In this document: in pieces, positions 32,232 through 40,880 of the stretch
Layout: the number at the start of each line of letters is the position of its first letter
Position numbering within the stretch: position 1 is the first letter of the stretch
From: Streptomyces verrucosisporus
GTDB taxonomy: Bacteria; Actinomycetota; Actinomycetes; Streptomycetales; Streptomycetaceae
Length of the DNA: 49,999 nucleotides
Direction: 5' to 3'
NCBI RefSeq assembly: GCF_017114865.1
Contig: NZ_JADEYH010000034.1
Location: 1 to 49,999 of the forward strand
The notes under the pieces: model-generated
Told to the model about the DNA's origin: nothing
The model's database searches: none
Seen by the model: the letters and a program-made list of their open reading frames with translations, nothing else
Position numbers and translations under genes: made by a program

Positions 32232-32259
32232 CGTACCCGGATCGCGCACGATCCGTACG
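32232..32259. promoter_or_regulatory. 28-bp inverted repeat upstream of rtcB
   Basis: CGTAC (32232-32236), two unpaired C, GGATCG (32239-32244), CGCA, CGATCC (32249-32254), GTACG (32255-32259): both arm segments pair perfectly. It lies about 80 bp before the rtcB start in a 250-bp interval without genes. A regulator site or RNA hairpin; nothing else in the interval stands out. Confidence 0.6.
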
Positions 32260-32340
32260 CGATTCGCACGCATGCGGCAGGGCGTGCCCGCACTTCTTCG
32301 CCAGGCCTTCGCCAGATCTTCGTCAGGGGGATGAACGAAC

Positions 32341-33534
32341 ATGTCGTACACCGAGGTTCCCGGGGCACGGGTGCCGATCCGGATGTGGGCCGATCCCTCC
32401 GGCGTCGAGGACGGTGCGATGCGGCAGCTGCGCAACACCTCGACGCTCCCGTGGATCAGGGGCCTGGCGGTCATGCCCGACGTCCACTACGGCAAGGGGG
32501 CCACCGTCGGCTCGGTCATCGCCATGGAGGGCGCGGTCTGCCCGGCGGCGGTCGGTGTGGACATCGGCTGCGGCATGTCGGCGGTGCGGACCTCCCTGAC
32601 CGCGAACGACCTGCCCGGCGACCTCTCCCGGCTGCGCTCGCGCATCGAGCAGGCCATCCCGGTCGGCTTCGGCATGCACGACGACCCCGTCGACCCGGGA
32701 TCCCTGCACGACGCCCCCGCGTCCGGCTGGGACGGCTTCTGGTCCCGCTTCGACGGCATCACCGAGGCCGTCCACTTCCGCCGGGAGCGGGCCACCCGGC
32801 AGATGGGGACGCTCGGCGGCGGCAACCACTTCGTCGAGGTCTGCCTGGACGAGGACGGCGCCGTCTGGCTGATGCTCCACTCCGGCTCCCGCAACATCGG
32901 CAACGAGCTGGCCGAGTACCACATCGGCGTGGCCCGCGGGCTCCCCCACAACCAGGACCTGATCGACCGCGACCTGGCCGTCTTCGTCGCCGGCACCCCG
33001 CAGATGGAGGCGTACCGCAACGACCTGTTCTGGGCGCAGGAGTACGCCAGGCGCAACCGGGCGGTCATGATGGGCCTGCTCAAGGGCGTGATCCGCAAGG
33101 AGTTCAGGAAGGCGGCCCCCTCCTTCGAGCAGGTCATCTCCTGCCACCACAACTACGTGGCCGAGGAGCGCTACGACGGCATGGACCTGCTGGTCACCCG
33201 GAAGGGAGCCATCCGCGCGGGCGGCGGCGAGTACGGCATCATCCCCGGCTCGATGGGCACCGGCTCCTACATCGTGCGCGGCCTGGGCAACGCGGCCTCC
33301 TTCAACTCCGCCTCCCACGGCGCGGGGCGGCGGATGAGCCGCAACGCGGCGAAGAAGCGGTTCACCGCGCGGGACCTGGAGGAACAGACGCGCGGGGTGG
33401 AGTGCCGCAAGGACTCCGGCGTCGTCGACGAGATCCCGGCCGCGTACAAGCCGATCGAGCAGGTCGTCGAGCGTCAGCGCGATCTGGTCGAGGTGGTCGC
33501 GAAGCTGCGGCAGGTCGTCTGCGTCAAGGGATGA
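32341..33534 (+). CDS. rtcB: RtcB-family RNA ligase
   Basis: 397 aa. RtcB joins RNA 2',3'-cyclic-phosphate or 3'-phosphate ends to 5'-OH ends through a GMP-histidine intermediate, in RNA repair. Metal-site motifs VDIGCGM, LGGGNHFVEV and LHSGSRNIG are present, and the guanylated histidine lies in SASHGAGRRMSR. Archease, its usual activator, is not seen in this window. ATG follows GGGGGA by 9-10 nt. Stands alone, with a nuclease-like gene 116 bp downstream. Confidence 0.94.
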   Translation: MSYTEVPGARVPIRMWADPSGVEDGAMRQLRNTSTLPWIRGLAVMPDVHYGKGATVGSVIAMEGAVCPAAVGVDIGCGMSAVRTSLTANDLPGDLSRLRSRIEQAIPVGFGMHDDPVDPGSLHDAPASGWDGFWSRFDGITEAVHFRRERATRQMGTLGGGNHFVEVCLDEDGAVWLMLHSGSRNIGNELAEYHIGVARGLPHNQDLIDRDLAVFVAGTPQMEAYRNDLFWAQEYARRNRAVMMGLLKGVIRKEFRKAAPSFEQVISCHHNYVAEERYDGMDLLVTRKGAIRAGGGEYGIIPGSMGTGSYIVRGLGNAASFNSASHGAGRRMSRNAAKKRFTARDLEEQTRGVECRKDSGVVDEIPAAYKPIEQVVERQRDLVEVVAKLRQVVCVKG

Positions 33535-33577
33535 CGCGTCCGCGCGGTACGGCCGGCGGTACGGCTCCGGTCCCGGG

Positions 33578-33606
33578 CGTAACCGGTGGCCCGGACGTAT
33601 CGTTGT
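33578..33606 (+). promoter_or_regulatory. Sigma-BldN-like promoter before the Uma2 gene
   Basis: CGTAAC (33578-33583), 17-bp spacer, CGTTGT (33601-33606). This is the same pair of hexamers as at the rsbN promoter in this window. It lies 44 bp before the GTG of the Uma2 gene. Function as a sigma-BldN promoter is inference from similarity. Confidence 0.5.
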
Positions 33607-33650
33607 ACCGCGCGGCCGCGCATCCCGGCGCGGCGGGGAGGAGCGTCACC

Positions 33651-34241
33651 GTGACCGTCGAGCTGACCGACAGGATCGAGATGGCCGAGTCCGACGAGAC
33701 CACCTTGGACGAACTCTTCGAGCGTCTGGAGCGGATGCCCGTCCCCGAGGGATACAAGGTCGAGATCGTCGAGGGGTCGGTCTACATGACACCGCAGCGC
33801 TGGACGCACTGGAAGATCATCCGGAAGGTCCTGCGGCAGTTGGAGGACCAGTTCGGCCTGGACGCGGAGATCGGCTCCGACGTCCGGATCGACTTCCCCG
33901 GCCACCTCAACGGCTTCGCCCCCGATCTGGTGAAGATCACCGAGGGTGCGGTGCCAGACGCGCGGGGGCACTACTCCTCCGGGGACGTCGAGCTGATCGT
34001 GGAGGTCCTCTCCCGCTCCACCGCCGCCAACGACCACGGTCCCAAGCTGAAGGCGTACGCCGCCGCCGGAGTCCCCGCCTATCTGGTCGTCGACCCGTAC
34101 GGCGCCCGCTGCCACCTCCACACCCACCCCAAGGACGGCGGCTACGGCAGCGAGCTGACCGTCGACTTCGGCGAGCCCGTGAAGATCACCGAGACGTCCG
34201 TGGAGCTCACCATCACCACGGACGGCTTCCCCCGCGACTGA
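33651..34241 (+). CDS. Uma2-family protein (PD-(D/E)XK nuclease-like fold)
   Basis: 196 aa. The family signature is FAPDLVKITEGAV, VELIVEVLSRSTAANDHGPKLKAYAAAGVPAYLVVDP, where the PD, the E of EV and the K after the loop form the putative nuclease centre. Uma2 proteins are abundant in Streptomyces and cyanobacteria; physiological targets are unknown. GTG 33651 follows GGGGAGGAG. It lies 116 bp after rtcB and carries its own candidate promoter. Confidence 0.9.
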   Translation: MTVELTDRIEMAESDETTLDELFERLERMPVPEGYKVEIVEGSVYMTPQRWTHWKIIRKVLRQLEDQFGLDAEIGSDVRIDFPGHLNGFAPDLVKITEGAVPDARGHYSSGDVELIVEVLSRSTAANDHGPKLKAYAAAGVPAYLVVDPYGARCHLHTHPKDGGYGSELTVDFGEPVKITETSVELTITTDGFPRD

Positions 34242-34257
34242 GCCCGGCCCCACGGGC

Positions 34258-34283
34258 CCGGCCCCGGGCACGCCCGGGGCCGG
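34258..34283. terminator. Bidirectional terminator between the Uma2 gene and hemB
   Basis: CCGGCCCCGGG (34258-34268), CACG loop, CCCGGGGCCGG (34273-34283): a perfect 11-bp stem with the same loop as the cold-shock terminator. Confidence 0.85.
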
Positions 34284-34287
34284 CGGC

Positions 34288-35337
34288 TCAGCGCAGCCGC
34301 CGGGCCGCCTCCGTCGCCCAGTAGGTCAGGATCATGTCCGCACCGGCCCGCCTGGCACCGGTGAGCGTCTCCATGATCGCCCGGTCCCTCTCGATCCAGC
34401 CGCGCTGCGCGGCGGCCTCGACCATCGCGTACTCGCCGGAGACCTGGTAGGCGGCCACGGGCACGTCCACCGCGTCCGCCACCCGGCGCAGCACGTCCAG
34501 ATAGGGCAGCGCGGGCTTGACCATCACCATGTCCGCGCCCTCGGCGAGGTCGAGCGTCAGCTCGCGCATCGACTCCCGCGCGTTGGCCGGGTCCTGCTGG
34601 TAGGCCTTGCGGTCGCCCGTCAGCGAGGAGCCCACCGCCTCGCGGAAGGGGCCGAAGAACGCGGAGGCGTACTTGGCCGTGTACGCCAGCAGCGACACGT
34701 CCTGGTGGCCGGCCTCGTCCAGGGCTCGGCGGACGAAGGCGACCTGGCCGTCCATCATCCCGCTGGGGCCCAGCACGTGCGCACCCGCCTCGGCCTGGAC
34801 GCACGCCATCTCGGCGTACCGCTCCAGCGTGGCGTCGTTGTCCACCCGGCCGCGCTCGTCCAGGACGCCGCAGTGGCCGTGGTCGGTGAACTCGTCAAGG
34901 CACAGGTCGGACATGACGACCAGGCCGTCCCCGACCTCCGCGCGCACATCGCGCAGCGCCACCTGGAGGATGCCCTCCGGATCCGTGCCGCAGGAGCCGG
35001 TGGCGTCCTTCTTACCCTCCTCGGGCACGCCGAAGATCATGATCCCGCCCACGCCCGCGGCCACGGCCTCGGCCGCCGCCTTGCGCAGGGTCTCGCGGGT
35101 GTGCTGGTACACGCCCGGCATCGAGGAGATCTCCACCGGCTCGGCGATGCCCTCCCGCAGGAAGACGGGCAGGATCAGATCGGCCGGGTGGAGCCGGTGC
35201 TCGGCGACCATCCGGCGCATCGCCGGGGTGGTGCGCAGCCGACGGGGGCGCACCACGGGGAAGTCCCCGTAGCCGCCGCGCCCCCTGTCGTAAGCACCGC
35301 CGTAGCCGCTGCCGTAGGTGCTCTCGCCGATCGTCAC
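34288..35337 (-). CDS. hemB: Delta-aminolevulinic acid dehydratase (porphobilinogen synthase)
   Basis: 349 aa. It condenses two 5-aminolevulinates into porphobilinogen. The two catalytic lysines lie in YTAKYASAFFGPFR and MVMVKPALPYLD. The metal loop reads DLCLDEFTDHGHCGV: two of the three zinc cysteines are present and the middle one is Asp, an intermediate pattern. GTG 35337 overlaps the cobA/hemD stop as GTGA, with AGGAGGAGGG upstream. Last gene of the rex-hem operon. Confidence 0.95.
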   Translation of the reverse strand: MTIGESTYGSGYGGAYDRGRGGYGDFPVVRPRRLRTTPAMRRMVAEHRLHPADLILPVFLREGIAEPVEISSMPGVYQHTRETLRKAAAEAVAAGVGGIMIFGVPEEGKKDATGSCGTDPEGILQVALRDVRAEVGDGLVVMSDLCLDEFTDHGHCGVLDERGRVDNDATLERYAEMACVQAEAGAHVLGPSGMMDGQVAFVRRALDEAGHQDVSLLAYTAKYASAFFGPFREAVGSSLTGDRKAYQQDPANARESMRELTLDLAEGADMVMVKPALPYLDVLRRVADAVDVPVAAYQVSGEYAMVEAAAQRGWIERDRAIMETLTGARRAGADMILTYWATEAARRLR

Positions 35338-36980
35338 GATGTCCGTGCCCTCCTCCTGGTCGGACGCTTCTCGCTGGGCCGCTGCACCGCCTCGCCCGCC
35401 TCGACCATCGCGTCCCGGCGCCTGGCGCCGAACTCCGCCAGCGCCTCGGCCAGCTTGTGCACGGACGGCTCCGGCGCCATGACGTCCACCCGCAGCCCGT
35501 GCTCCTCGGCGGTCTTCGCCGTCGCCGGGCCGATACAGGCGATGACCGTCACGTTGTGCGGCTTGCCCGCGATCCCGACGAGGTTGCGGACGGTGGAGGA
35601 CGAGGTGAACAGCACGGCGTCGAACCCGCCGCCCTTGATCGCCTCCCGGGTCTCGGCCGGCGGCGGCGAGGCGCGCACCGTCCGGTAGGCGGTGACGTCG
35701 TCGACCTCCCAGCCCAGCTCGATCAGACCCGCCACCAGCGTCTCGGTGGCGATGTCGGCGCGCGGCAGGAAGACGCGGTCGATCGGGTCGAAGACCGGGT
35801 CGTAGGGCGGCCAGTCCTCCAGCAGCCCGGCCGCGGACTGCTCGCCGCTGGGCACCAGGTCGGGCTTGACGCCGAAGTCGACCAGCGCCTTCGCGGTCTG
35901 GTCGCCGACGGCCGCGACCTTGATCCCGGCGAAGGCGCGGGCGTCCAGGCCGTACTCCTCGAACTTCTCGCGCACCGCCCTGACCGCGTTGACCGAGGTG
36001 AAGGCGATCCACTCGTAGCGCCCGGTGACCAGGCCCTTGACCGCGCGCTCCATCTGCTGCGGGGTGCGCGGGGGCTCCACGGCGATGGTGGGCACCTCGC
36101 TGGGCACCGCGCCGTAGGAGCGCAGCTGGTCGGAGAGCGAGGCGGCCTGCTCCTTGGTGCGGGGCACCAGCACCTGCCAGCCGAACAGCGGCTTGGACTC
36201 GAACCACGCGAGCCGGTCACGCTGCGCGGCGGCGCTGAGCTCGCCGACCACGGCTATCGCCGGCCGGGAGCCGTTCGCCGCGGGCAGCACCTTGGCGGCC
36301 TTGAGGGTCTGGGCGATGGAGCCCAGCGTCGCCGTCCAGGTGCGCTGCCGGGTGGTGGTGCCGTCGACGGTGACGGTCAGCGGAGTGTCGGGCTTGCGGC
36401 CCGCGGTGACCAGTTCGGCGGCGGTGGCGGCGACCGTCTCCAGGGTCGTGGAGACCACGAGGGTGGCGTCGCTGGCGCCGACCTCGTTCCACGCCTGGGC
36501 GTCGGCGGTCCGCGCGTCCAGGAAGCGCACGTCCGCGCCGTGGCCGTTGCGCAGCGGCACACCCGCGTAGGCGGGGACCCCGACCGCGTTGGCGATGCCC
36601 GGCACAACCTCGAAGGTGACGCCCTCGGAGGCGCAGGCCAGCATCTCGCTCGCCGCGTCCGCGTCGAGGCCGGGGTCGCCGGCGACCGCACGGACGACCC
36701 GCTTGCCGCCCCGCACGGCCCGCATGACAAGATTTACGGCATCGTCGGCACCCGCGGAGGCTGTTGACGTGTCGTCACCCGCTGCCTGCAGCGGGGTGTC
36801 GGCACCTGCCCGCACGTGCGCCCGCACGACGTCGTACACCTGCGGGTCGGCGACCAGTACATCGGCCTGCGCCAGCGCCTCGACGGCGCGAAGCGTCAGC
36901 AGTCCCGGGTCCCCGGGCCCGGCGCCGAGGAAGGTGACGTGCCCGTGGGCGCCGTACGAGTGATCGGTGGTGGGGTTCAA
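35334..36980 (-). CDS. cobA-hemD: Fused uroporphyrinogen-III C-methyltransferase / uroporphyrinogen-III synthase
   Basis: 548 aa. The N-terminal half (to about residue 255) is an SAM-dependent tetrapyrrole methyltransferase (FLGAGPGDPGLLTLRAVEAL), giving precorrin-2 for sirohaem and B12. The C-terminal half (about 265-530) is HemD, which closes hydroxymethylbilane to uroporphyrinogen III. The fusion sits at the branch between haem and corrin. It overlaps hemC by ATGA and hemB by GTGA. Confidence 0.94.
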   Translation of the reverse strand: MNPTTDHSYGAHGHVTFLGAGPGDPGLLTLRAVEALAQADVLVADPQVYDVVRAHVRAGADTPLQAAGDDTSTASAGADDAVNLVMRAVRGGKRVVRAVAGDPGLDADAASEMLACASEGVTFEVVPGIANAVGVPAYAGVPLRNGHGADVRFLDARTADAQAWNEVGASDATLVVSTTLETVAATAAELVTAGRKPDTPLTVTVDGTTTRQRTWTATLGSIAQTLKAAKVLPAANGSRPAIAVVGELSAAAQRDRLAWFESKPLFGWQVLVPRTKEQAASLSDQLRSYGAVPSEVPTIAVEPPRTPQQMERAVKGLVTGRYEWIAFTSVNAVRAVREKFEEYGLDARAFAGIKVAAVGDQTAKALVDFGVKPDLVPSGEQSAAGLLEDWPPYDPVFDPIDRVFLPRADIATETLVAGLIELGWEVDDVTAYRTVRASPPPAETREAIKGGGFDAVLFTSSSTVRNLVGIAGKPHNVTVIACIGPATAKTAEEHGLRVDVMAPEPSVHKLAEALAEFGARRRDAMVEAGEAVQRPSEKRPTRRRARTS

Positions 36981-37957
36981 TGTGCTCGCTCCCCCATCAG
37001 ACCGGCCGCGCCCTTGGCGAGCATCTCGTCGGCGAGCTCGCGCCCCATGGCCTGGGCCAGGGAGAACAGCTCACCGTCGGACGCCGGTACGCGACCGGTG
37101 GTGGACAACTGCACCAGTGTGGTGCCGTCGGTCGTGCCGACGACACCGCGCAGACGCAGTTCGGTGACATCCTGCCCTTCCGCCGGGAAATCGGCCAGTG
37201 CGCCGACGGGCGCGCTGCAACCGGCCTCCAGAGCGGAGAGCAGGGTTCGCTCGGCGGTCACGGCGACCCGCGTGCGCGGGTCGTCGAGCTCGGCGAGCAG
37301 GGCCGCGAGGTCCGTGCGCGAGGCCGCGCACTCGACGGCCAGCGCCCCCTGGCCGGGTGCGGGGAGCACCGCGCCGGGGTCGAGCAGTTCGGTGGCCTCG
37401 CCGATCAGGCCGACGCGCCTGAGGCCCGCGGCGGCGAGGACGACCGCGTCCAGTTCGCCGGAGCGCACGTACCCGATGCGGGTGTCGACGTTGCCCCGGA
37501 TCGGCACGATCTCGACGTCCCGGCCCAGCGACCGGGCCCAGGCGGCCAGCTGCGCCATGCGGCGCGGCGAGCCGGTGCCGACCCGCGCCCCGTCGGGCAG
37601 CTCCTCGAAGGTGAGGCCGTCACGGGCGACCAGCGCGTCACGGGGGTCCTCCCGTACGGGCACGGCCGCCAGCGCCAGCTGTTCCGGCTGGCTGGTGGGA
37701 AGGTCCTTCAGCGAGTGAACGGCGAAGTCGATCTCGCCGCCGAGCAGCGCGTCGCGCAGCGCGGAGACGAAGACCCCTGTGCCGCCGATCCGGGCGAGGT
37801 GCTCACGGGAGACGTCGCCGAAGGTGGTGATCTCCACCAGTTCGACGGGCCTGCCGGTGAGCCGCCGGACGCGCTCGGCCACCTGCCCGGACTGGGCCAT
37901 GGCGAGTCGGCTGCGGCGGGTGCCCAGCTTCAGCGGCTGGGGTGCGTTGGTGCTCAT
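36977..37957 (-). CDS. hemC: Porphobilinogen deaminase (hydroxymethylbilane synthase)
   Basis: 326 aa. It polymerises four porphobilinogens into hydroxymethylbilane using a covalent dipyrromethane cofactor, attached here to the cysteine in LEAGCSAPVGA. GTRRSRLAMAQS, HSLKDLPT and RGNVDTR are the classic conserved blocks. ATG 37957 overlaps the hemA stop as ATGA; its own end overlaps cobA/hemD. Confidence 0.96.
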   Translation of the reverse strand: MSTNAPQPLKLGTRRSRLAMAQSGQVAERVRRLTGRPVELVEITTFGDVSREHLARIGGTGVFVSALRDALLGGEIDFAVHSLKDLPTSQPEQLALAAVPVREDPRDALVARDGLTFEELPDGARVGTGSPRRMAQLAAWARSLGRDVEIVPIRGNVDTRIGYVRSGELDAVVLAAAGLRRVGLIGEATELLDPGAVLPAPGQGALAVECAASRTDLAALLAELDDPRTRVAVTAERTLLSALEAGCSAPVGALADFPAEGQDVTELRLRGVVGTTDGTTLVQLSTTGRVPASDGELFSLAQAMGRELADEMLAKGAAGLMGERAH

Positions 37958-39315
37958 TGCCGCTCCTGTTCGGGGTTACTGACGGCCGCCACGGTCTGCG
38001 GGTCGAGGTCGAAGAGCTCTCGCAGCGCGTCGGCGTATCCGGCGCCGCCCGGTTCGCCGGCGAGCTGCTTGATGCGCACGGTCGGCGCGTGCAGCAGCTT
38101 GTCGACGACCCGGCGCACGGTCTGGGTGATCTCGGCGCGCTGTTTGGCGTCGAGTCCGGGGAGGCGCCCGTCCAGGCGCGCCATCTCGGCCGCGACGACG
38201 TCGGCGGCCATGGCGCGCAGCGCGACCACGGTGGGCGTGATCGTCGCGGCCCGCTGGGCCGCACCGAAGGCCGCGACCTCGTCGGCGACGATGCCGCGCA
38301 CCTTGTCGACGTCCGCGGCCATGGGCGCGTCGGCGGAGGCCTCGGCCAGCGACTCGATGTCCACCAACCGTACGCCTTCCAGGCGGTGCGCGGCGGCGTC
38401 GATGTCGCGGGGCATGGCCAGGTCGAGCAGCGCCATCGGCTCCTCGCCGGAGCCGCCGGAGCCGCCGGAGCCGCGGGTCCGCGCACGCGCGGTGAGCGCG
38501 GCCGACAGGTCGCCGGCCGTCAGCACCAGCCCGGCGGCCCCGGTGCAGGAGACGGCGACGTCCGCGTGCGGGAGCTCGGCGGGCATCTCGTGGGCGGGCA
38601 CGGCGCGCGCGGTGAGCCCGTCGCCGTGGAGTCCGGCGGCCAGGCGGCGGGCGCGCTCCAGCGTCCTGTTGGCGATCACCAGTTCGGTGACACCGGCGCG
38701 CGCGAGCACCGTGGCGGCCAGGGAGGACATCGAGCCGGCGCCGACCACCAGGGCGCGCCGGCCGCGCGCCCACTCGGCGACCGGGCGCCCGGCCGCGAGC
38801 TGCTCCAGGCCGAAGGTGACCAGGGACTGCCCGGCCCGGTCGATGCCGGTCTCGCTGTGCGCCCGCTTGCCGACCCGCAGCGCCTGCTGGAACAGGTCGT
38901 TCATCAGCCGCCCGGCGGTGTGCTGGTCCTGCGCCACGGCCAGCGCGTCCTTGATCTGGCCGAGGATCTGCCCCTCGCCGACGACCATCGAGTCCAGCCC
39001 GCAGGCCACCGAGAACAGGTGGTGGACGGCCCGGTCCTCGTAGTGGACGTACAGGTACGGGGTCAGCTCCTCCAGGTCGGCGCCGCTGTAGCGGGCCAGC
39101 AGGGAGGACAGCTCGGCGACACCGGCGTGGAACTTGTCGACGTCGGCGTAGAGCTCGGTGCGGTTGCAGGTGGAGAGCACCGCCGCCTCGGAGGCGGGTT
39201 CGGCCCCGACCGCGTCCTGCAGGAGCTTGCCGCGCACCTCGGGCGCCAGCGAGGCCCTCTCCAGGACGCTCACCGGCGCGCTGCGGTGGCTCAGCCCCAC
39301 TACCAGCAGACTCAT
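37954..39315 (-). CDS. hemA: Glutamyl-tRNA reductase
   Basis: 453 aa. It reduces glutamyl-tRNA to glutamate-1-semialdehyde, the first step of C5 haem synthesis. The catalytic cysteine is C50 in LSTCNRTELYAD, with GLSHRSAPV at the start and GAGSMSSLAA in the NADPH domain. A GSGGSGGSG repeat in the NADPH domain is a local low-complexity insertion. ATG 39315 follows GGGGGAGGGG. It lies 73 bp after rex, in the Rex-controlled operon. Confidence 0.95.
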   Translation of the reverse strand: MSLLVVGLSHRSAPVSVLERASLAPEVRGKLLQDAVGAEPASEAAVLSTCNRTELYADVDKFHAGVAELSSLLARYSGADLEELTPYLYVHYEDRAVHHLFSVACGLDSMVVGEGQILGQIKDALAVAQDQHTAGRLMNDLFQQALRVGKRAHSETGIDRAGQSLVTFGLEQLAAGRPVAEWARGRRALVVGAGSMSSLAATVLARAGVTELVIANRTLERARRLAAGLHGDGLTARAVPAHEMPAELPHADVAVSCTGAAGLVLTAGDLSAALTARARTRGSGGSGGSGEEPMALLDLAMPRDIDAAAHRLEGVRLVDIESLAEASADAPMAADVDKVRGIVADEVAAFGAAQRAATITPTVVALRAMAADVVAAEMARLDGRLPGLDAKQRAEITQTVRRVVDKLLHAPTVRIKQLAGEPGGAGYADALRELFDLDPQTVAAVSNPEQERQ

Positions 39316-39388
39316 GCCCCTCCCCCGCTCCGCTCGGACCACGCGGCGCGCGGTGCGCGCGTGACGCGTCTCACGGTCGCTCGTTCGT

Positions 39389-40180
39389 TCATGCGGGCAT
39401 CACGGCGGGCACGTCCCCGTCAGGCCCCGGTTCGGTTCCCTCGCCGCGGCGGCGCACGGCCGCGGCGGGAGGCGCCGCGGGCGGGGTGGTGTCGGCGCCG
39501 CCCTCGCCGGGCGTCTCCTCCCCGGCCTTGCGCTGCTCGTGGAAGGCGAGGATCTGCAGTTCTATGGAGAGGTCGACCTTGCGCACATCCACACCGTCGG
39601 GCACGGACAGCACGGTCGGCGCGAAGTTGAGGATGGAGGTCACCCCGGCGGCCACGAGCCGGTCGCAGACCTGCTGCGCCGCTCCGGCGGGGGTGGCGAT
39701 GACACCGATGGAGACGCCGTTCTCCTCGATGATCATCTCGAGGTCGTCGGTGTGCTGCACCGGTATGCCCGCGACCGGCTTCCCGGCCATCGACGGGTCC
39801 GCGTCGATCAGCGCGGCGACCCTGAAGCCCCTGGAGGCGAAGCCGCCGTAGTTGGCGAGTGCGGCGCCCAGGTTTCCGATGCCGACGATCACGACGGGCC
39901 AGTCCTGTGTCAGGCCCAGCTCACGGGAGATCTGGTAGACGAGGTACTCGACGTCGTAGCCCACGCCGCGCGTGCCGTACGAGCCGAGGTAGGAGAAGTC
40001 CTTGCGCAGCTTGGCGGAGTTGACGCCGGCGGCGGCCGCCAGCTCCTCCGAGGAGACCGTGGGCACCGAGCGCTCGGAAAGCGCGGTGAGCGCCCGCAGG
40101 TACAGCGGAAGCCGGGCGACGGTGGCCTCGGGGATCCCTCGGCTACGGGTCGCCGGTCGGTGTGTTCGGCCAGTTGCCAC
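39389..40180 (-). CDS. rex: Redox-sensing transcriptional repressor Rex
   Basis: 263 aa. Winged-helix DNA-binding domain (SSEELAAAAGVNSAKLRKDFSYLGSYGTRGVGYDVEYL) then a Rossmann NAD(H)-binding domain with IVGIGNLGAALANY. High NADH releases Rex from DNA and de-represses respiratory genes. GTG 40180 is preceded by AGGAGCACC. The C-terminal tail of about 40 residues is disordered. A Rex operator lies in its own promoter, so it autoregulates and controls the hem genes downstream, as known in S. coelicolor. Confidence 0.96.
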   Translation of the reverse strand: MATGRTHRPATRSRGIPEATVARLPLYLRALTALSERSVPTVSSEELAAAAGVNSAKLRKDFSYLGSYGTRGVGYDVEYLVYQISRELGLTQDWPVVIVGIGNLGAALANYGGFASRGFRVAALIDADPSMAGKPVAGIPVQHTDDLEMIIEENGVSIGVIATPAGAAQQVCDRLVAAGVTSILNFAPTVLSVPDGVDVRKVDLSIELQILAFHEQRKAGEETPGEGGADTTPPAAPPAAAVRRRGEGTEPGPDGDVPAVMPA

Positions 40181-40272
40181 GGTGCTCCTGCCGTCTGAGC
40201 GAAACGGTGAGCGGCCCCGCTGGACACCCGCTGGACATGCGTCCGGACCGCTCCGTCCCGCCCAGGCTATGT

Positions 40273-40294
40273 CTTTGTGAACGCGTGCACAAAG
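40273..40294 (-). promoter_or_regulatory. Rex operator (ROP) in the rex-hem promoter
   Basis: TTTGTGAACGCGTGCACAAA at 40274-40293, flanked by C and G that extend the dyad to 22 bp with one mismatched pair. It matches the known Streptomyces Rex operator type (TGTGAAC...TTCACA). In the rex direction TAGCCT follows the right-hand arm, so the operator overlaps the core promoter, 93 bp before the rex start. Confidence 0.9.
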
Positions 40295-40465
40295 ACGGTG
40301 TCCGCTTTGTCCGGCCAAAGTGACCGGTGCCACACGCGCCGGACGGAACCGGATCCCGCCCGGAACACCTCCTACGTATACGCCCGTCGGCCGTGGAACG
40401 CCTCGAGGGGTGGTCGAGACGCGACCGGTCCTCCGCCGCGGACCCGTCGGCGGCGGCCCCGCGGA

Positions 40466-40711
40466 TCACCCCTCCAGCGCCGCGCGCAGCCGCCGCGGGT
40501 CCACCCGCCAGAAGTCGTGCTGCGCGCCGTCCACGAGCACCACCGGGATCTGCTCCCAGTAACGGCGGTACAGCTCCTCGTCCCGCGTGATGTCCTTCTC
40601 CTCCCAGTGCGCGCCCAGTTGCGCGCACACCTCGCTGACCACCGCACGGGCGTCGTCGCACAGATGGCACCCGGGTTTGCCGATGAGAGTGACGGTCTTC
40701 ATGACCGCCAT
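40466..40711 (-). CDS. Glutaredoxin-family protein
   Basis: 81 aa (78 if ATG 40702 is used). Thioredoxin fold with redox motif GKPGCHLCDDA and the cis-proline region EQIPVVLVDG. DUF836-like small glutaredoxins of this kind reduce disulfides in the cytoplasm. No strong ribosome site decides between the two ATGs. The nearby end of rex makes a redox-themed cluster, but no shared operon: 285 bp and the Rex promoter lie between them. Confidence 0.88.
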   Translation of the reverse strand: MAVMKTVTLIGKPGCHLCDDARAVVSEVCAQLGAHWEEKDITRDEELYRRYWEQIPVVLVDGAQHDFWRVDPRRLRAALEG

Positions 40712-40880
40712 TGTGCCGCCGCGCCCGGCCCTCCCCGCGCCCGGTCCCCGCGGCCTCCCGCCACGTCCCGGCCCGGCCCCGACCCGGCCCGGAACGCGCT
40801 TTCCCCGGTTGGCGCAGTCACCGCCCTGCCGACACCCCTCCGTCACCGGAACCCCACGGAACACTGGCTATGCTCGCGGC

